A stretch of 64,000 nt of DNA from the NCBI RefSeq assembly GCF_009866805.1, contig NZ_SIZW01000041.1:620001-684000 (forward strand), written 5' to 3'. Below, piece by piece: positions 61,655 to 64,000 of the stretch; the stretch's first letter is position 1, and every line of letters starts with the position of its first letter. The notes under the pieces were generated by a model. It was not told the DNA's origin. It ran no database searches and saw nothing but the letters and a program-made list of their open reading frames with translations. Position numbers and translations under genes: made by a program. This DNA is from Schauerella aestuarii (GTDB lineage Bacteria; Pseudomonadota; Gammaproteobacteria; Burkholderiales; Burkholderiaceae_B).

Positions 61655-62788
61655 GTGGCAACCTTTATTCATACGGCCGATTGGCAGATCGGCCGCCAGT
61701 ACGGTCAATTCGATGTCGAGTCCGGCGCGCTATTGGCCGAGGCGCGATTCGATACCGTTGCGGGCATTGCCCGTCTGGCCCAGGCGCGCGGCGTCGATGC
61801 GGTGCTGGTTGCCGGCGATGTGTTCGATACGCAAGCGGTGTCGGACCGCACCATCCGCCGTCTGTTCGCGGCGCTTGCCGCTTACGCCGGCCCGTGGGTG
61901 ATGATTCCGGGTAACCACGACGCGGCACTGGCCGAAAGCGTCTGGACGCGGGCCCAGGCGCTCGGATGCGTGCCGGCCAACGTGCATCTCGCGCTTGAGC
62001 CGGGCGTGGTGCGCGTCAGCGACACGATGGCAGTACTCGCGGCACCGCTCACGCAACGCCACACCTACGACGATGTGACCGCTACGTTCGATCGGCTCGA
62101 TACGCCGGCCGGCGTGCTGCGCATCGGTCTGGCGCATGGCAGTGTGACCGGCAAGCTGGATGAGGGCATCGACTCGGCCAATCCCATTGCCGCGGATCGC
62201 GCAGTCACCGCCCGGTTGGATTACCTGGCGCTCGGCGACTGGCACGGCTGTCTGCGTCTGGACGGCCGCACCTGGTATAGCGGCACGCCCGAGCCCGAGC
62301 GGTTTCGCGGCAACGATCCTGGCGATGTACTGATTGTCGGCATCGATGCGGCAGGCGCCGAGCCGGTTGTCGATCGTCTGCGCGTGGCGCGATATCGGTG
62401 GCTATCCTGGCAGGCGCCCTTGCTGGTCGATGCCGATATCGACGCGCTGGCGCAACGGCTTGCCCCACTGGGCAGCGACGATGTGTTGCGGTTGGAGGTG
62501 TCCGGATCGTTGACGCTCGCGGCATGGGAACGCCTGCAGGGCGTGCTGGGCGAGGCCGATGCGCGTGTGCGTGCGTTGCGCGCCGATACCACGCAAGTGG
62601 TGTTGGCGCCGGATGCGCATGATCTTTCCACGCTCGGTCTGGATGGCTATGTGGCAGACGTGGCCAATGCCTTGCAGGCGATGCAGGCCGAGGGCGACCC
62701 TGCAAAGGGCGAGACCGCGCGCGATGCCTTGCGCCTGTTGGTGCAGTTCCAGCAGGAAGCCACGCGCGCAGCCGGGAGCCCGGCATGA
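61655..62788 (+). CDS. SbcD/YhaO-like DNA exonuclease subunit
   Basis: 377 residues from a GTG with AGGA 6 nt upstream (ATG 61619 is the alternative). Metallophosphoesterase motifs in order: FIHTADWQIGRQ (D9), VLVAGDVFDTQ (D55), MIPGNHDAALA (N87-H88-D89), GLAHGSV, and LGDWHG. The second half is a capping domain. Such nucleases act with an SMC-like ATPase; its stop overlaps the start of that partner (ATGA), so the two are coupled. It is closer to the YhaO branch than to classical SbcD. Confidence 0.9.
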   Translation: MATFIHTADWQIGRQYGQFDVESGALLAEARFDTVAGIARLAQARGVDAVLVAGDVFDTQAVSDRTIRRLFAALAAYAGPWVMIPGNHDAALAESVWTRAQALGCVPANVHLALEPGVVRVSDTMAVLAAPLTQRHTYDDVTATFDRLDTPAGVLRIGLAHGSVTGKLDEGIDSANPIAADRAVTARLDYLALGDWHGCLRLDGRTWYSGTPEPERFRGNDPGDVLIVGIDAAGAEPVVDRLRVARYRWLSWQAPLLVDADIDALAQRLAPLGSDDVLRLEVSGSLTLAAWERLQGVLGEADARVRALRADTTQVVLAPDAHDLSTLGLDGYVADVANALQAMQAEGDPAKGETARDALRLLVQFQQEATRAAGSPA

Positions 62789-64000
62789 AGATCACGCGCC
62801 TGGCATTGGAAGAATTCCGGCAGTTTCGCACGCCCCTGGTGCTCGACGGGCTTACCGATGGCCTCAATATTTTTGTGGGCCCGAATGAGGCCGGCAAGAG
62901 CACGGTTGCAGCAGCGTTGCGCGCCGCGTTTCTCGAACGCTTCAAAACCAAGATGGTGTCCGATTTGGCACCTTGGGGCATGGCGCAACCGCGGCCGTCC
63001 ATCGATGTCGATTTCGAGCAGGCGGGCTCGACCTATCGCTTGCGCAAAACGTTTCTCAATCGCGCGCGTTGCGAATTGACGATCGATGGCGAACGCCGTC
63101 TCGAGGGGGAGGCGGCCGAAGATGCATTGGCGCAGTTGCTGGGATACGAACTGCCGCTCAAGGGTCAAAGCAAATCCGAGCACGGTGGCATCCCGGGATT
63201 ACTGTGGATACAGCAAGGCAGCAGCCAGTCGATTACCGATGTGGCGGCCTATGCGGGTCAGCATTTGCGGGATGCGCTTACGCGCATCTCAGGCGAATTG
63301 ACGGCCAGCGATGGCGATCGGTTGTTCGACGCCGTCGCGGCCGCGCGCGGTGCCCTGCGCGACGCGCGCACTGGCCGACCCAAGGGGCTCTATCGCGAAG
63401 CCGAGGAGCAATGGGAGCAGGCGGGCTTGCGCGTGACGCAACTGCAGCAGGATCGCGCCGCGCTGGATCGCGATGTCGATCAGTTGGCGCAATTGCGGCA
63501 GAGCCAGGCCCGCCGGGCCGCCGCGCAACCCTGGGGGCAATTCGAACAGCAGGCGGCCGCCGCGCGCGAGCAACTGGCGCAAACCGAAACACTGAAGCAG
63601 CACGTCGAGGCGCTGGTGCGCGATACCGAAACCCTCCGGCAGCGGCAGGCGCTGGTGCAGGAACGCATGCAACGCGATCGTCGCGACCACGCCGAGCGCG
63701 ACGCGTTGCGAGTGCAAAGCGACGACGCCGCTGCGGCTATCGAAGGCGTGCGTCAAGCCGCGGCGCAGGCCGATGCGGCCCAGAGACAAGCCGCGGAGGC
63801 CGCATCGCTTGCGCGTGCCGAGCGTGATGCCGTGCACCAGCGTGCGGCGAGGCGTGAGTTGCTCGCGCGACGCGAGCGTGCAAGCGCATTGACGGCGCAG
63901 GTAACGGCGCAGCATCGTCAAGCCGCCGTGTTGCATGCGCAACTGACGGCATTGCAAGCCGAAACGGCTGGCGCCGCGATCACGCAAGCCGATATCGACG
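62785..64000 (+). CDS. SbcC/YhaN-like ATPase (N-terminal part, cut by right edge)
   Basis: 405 residues are visible and the frame stays open at 64000. Walker A VGPNEAGKST is at residues 31-40 after ITRLALEEFRQF, the YhaN-type AAA_27 start. The ATPase lobe includes GLLWIQQGSSQSITDVA, followed by a long coiled-coil rich in Gln, Ala and Arg (from about residue 200), the arm of an SMC/Rad50-like protein. It starts inside the stop of the nuclease gene. Together they would form a double-strand-break or hairpin-processing complex. Confidence 0.9.
   Translation, partial: MKITRLALEEFRQFRTPLVLDGLTDGLNIFVGPNEAGKSTVAAALRAAFLERFKTKMVSDLAPWGMAQPRPSIDVDFEQAGSTYRLRKTFLNRARCELTIDGERRLEGEAAEDALAQLLGYELPLKGQSKSEHGGIPGLLWIQQGSSQSITDVAAYAGQHLRDALTRISGELTASDGDRLFDAVAAARGALRDARTGRPKGLYREAEEQWEQAGLRVTQLQQDRAALDRDVDQLAQLRQSQARRAAAQPWGQFEQQAAAAREQLAQTETLKQHVEALVRDTETLRQRQALVQERMQRDRRDHAERDALRVQSDDAAAAIEGVRQAAAQADAAQRQAAEAASLARAERDAVHQRAARRELLARRERASALTAQVTAQHRQAAVLHAQLTALQAETAGAAITQADID

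Overview
The window is GC-rich, densely packed chromosomal DNA of a betaproteobacterium, most likely order Burkholderiales. Pointers are the Bug-type (tripartite tricarboxylate) receptor next to an M20 hydrolase, a kynB / kynU-kynA tryptophan-degradation cluster, a urea carboxylase/allophanate hydrolase route in place of urease, the YqjE/YqjK/DUF883 trio and a type VI secretion VgrG cassette. The genus cannot be fixed from sequence reading alone. No rRNA, tRNA, CRISPR array, transposase or phage integrase was seen.

Layout. 1-5.2 kb: partial hydratase, copper chaperone, Pmp3-like peptide, glutathione reductase, membrane-stress trio, PAP2 phosphatase. 5.3-12.3 kb: a type VI secretion delivery cassette (VgrG, a two-helix membrane protein, a DUF2169-pentapeptide fusion, a second pentapeptide protein, a DUF4150 PAAR-like tip). 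12.4-17 kb: M20 hydrolase + Bug receptor + LysR, then a split chromate transporter. 17.2-19.2 kb: haloacid dehalogenase, family-6 DNA glycosylase and two small membrane proteins. 19.2-24.4 kb: a coherent catabolic operon (RidA, ArgE-like deacylase, MHS transporter, threonine-dehydratase-like lyase) with a divergent AraC regulator. 24.4-33.4 kb: MarR regulator with a divergent orphan TRAP receptor, an MFS-gamma-glutamylcyclotransferase fusion, a large MscS channel, PrpF/GalD isomerase, GST and TetR. 33.6-40.5 kb: a Fur-type ferric-siderophore uptake operon (TonB receptor, binding protein, two permeases, ATPase, FhuF-like reductase). 40.6-53 kb: two divergent urea operons, allophanate hydrolase - urea carboxylase - GntR leftward and urtABCDE rightward. 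53-57.7 kb: tartrate/D-malate dehydrogenase, HIT protein and the kyn genes. 57.9-64 kb: small Pro-rich ORF, hexose-6-phosphate mutarotase, ABC exporter, DUF4142 protein, and an SbcD/SbcC-like nuclease-ATPase pair cut by the right edge.

The most informative regulatory region is the 429-bp gap between the two urea operons. It holds two outward-facing sigma-54 (-24/-12) promoters with exact spacing and, between them, a near-perfect NtrC palindrome plus a weaker copy two helical turns away. A single nitrogen-responsive enhancer therefore probably drives both urea import and urea breakdown. Other readable logic includes a Fur-like box before the TonB receptor, dyads at the MarR, TetR, kyn and yqaE promoters, and a bare TATAAT-plus-terminator unit at 26.2 kb that has no gene between its parts.
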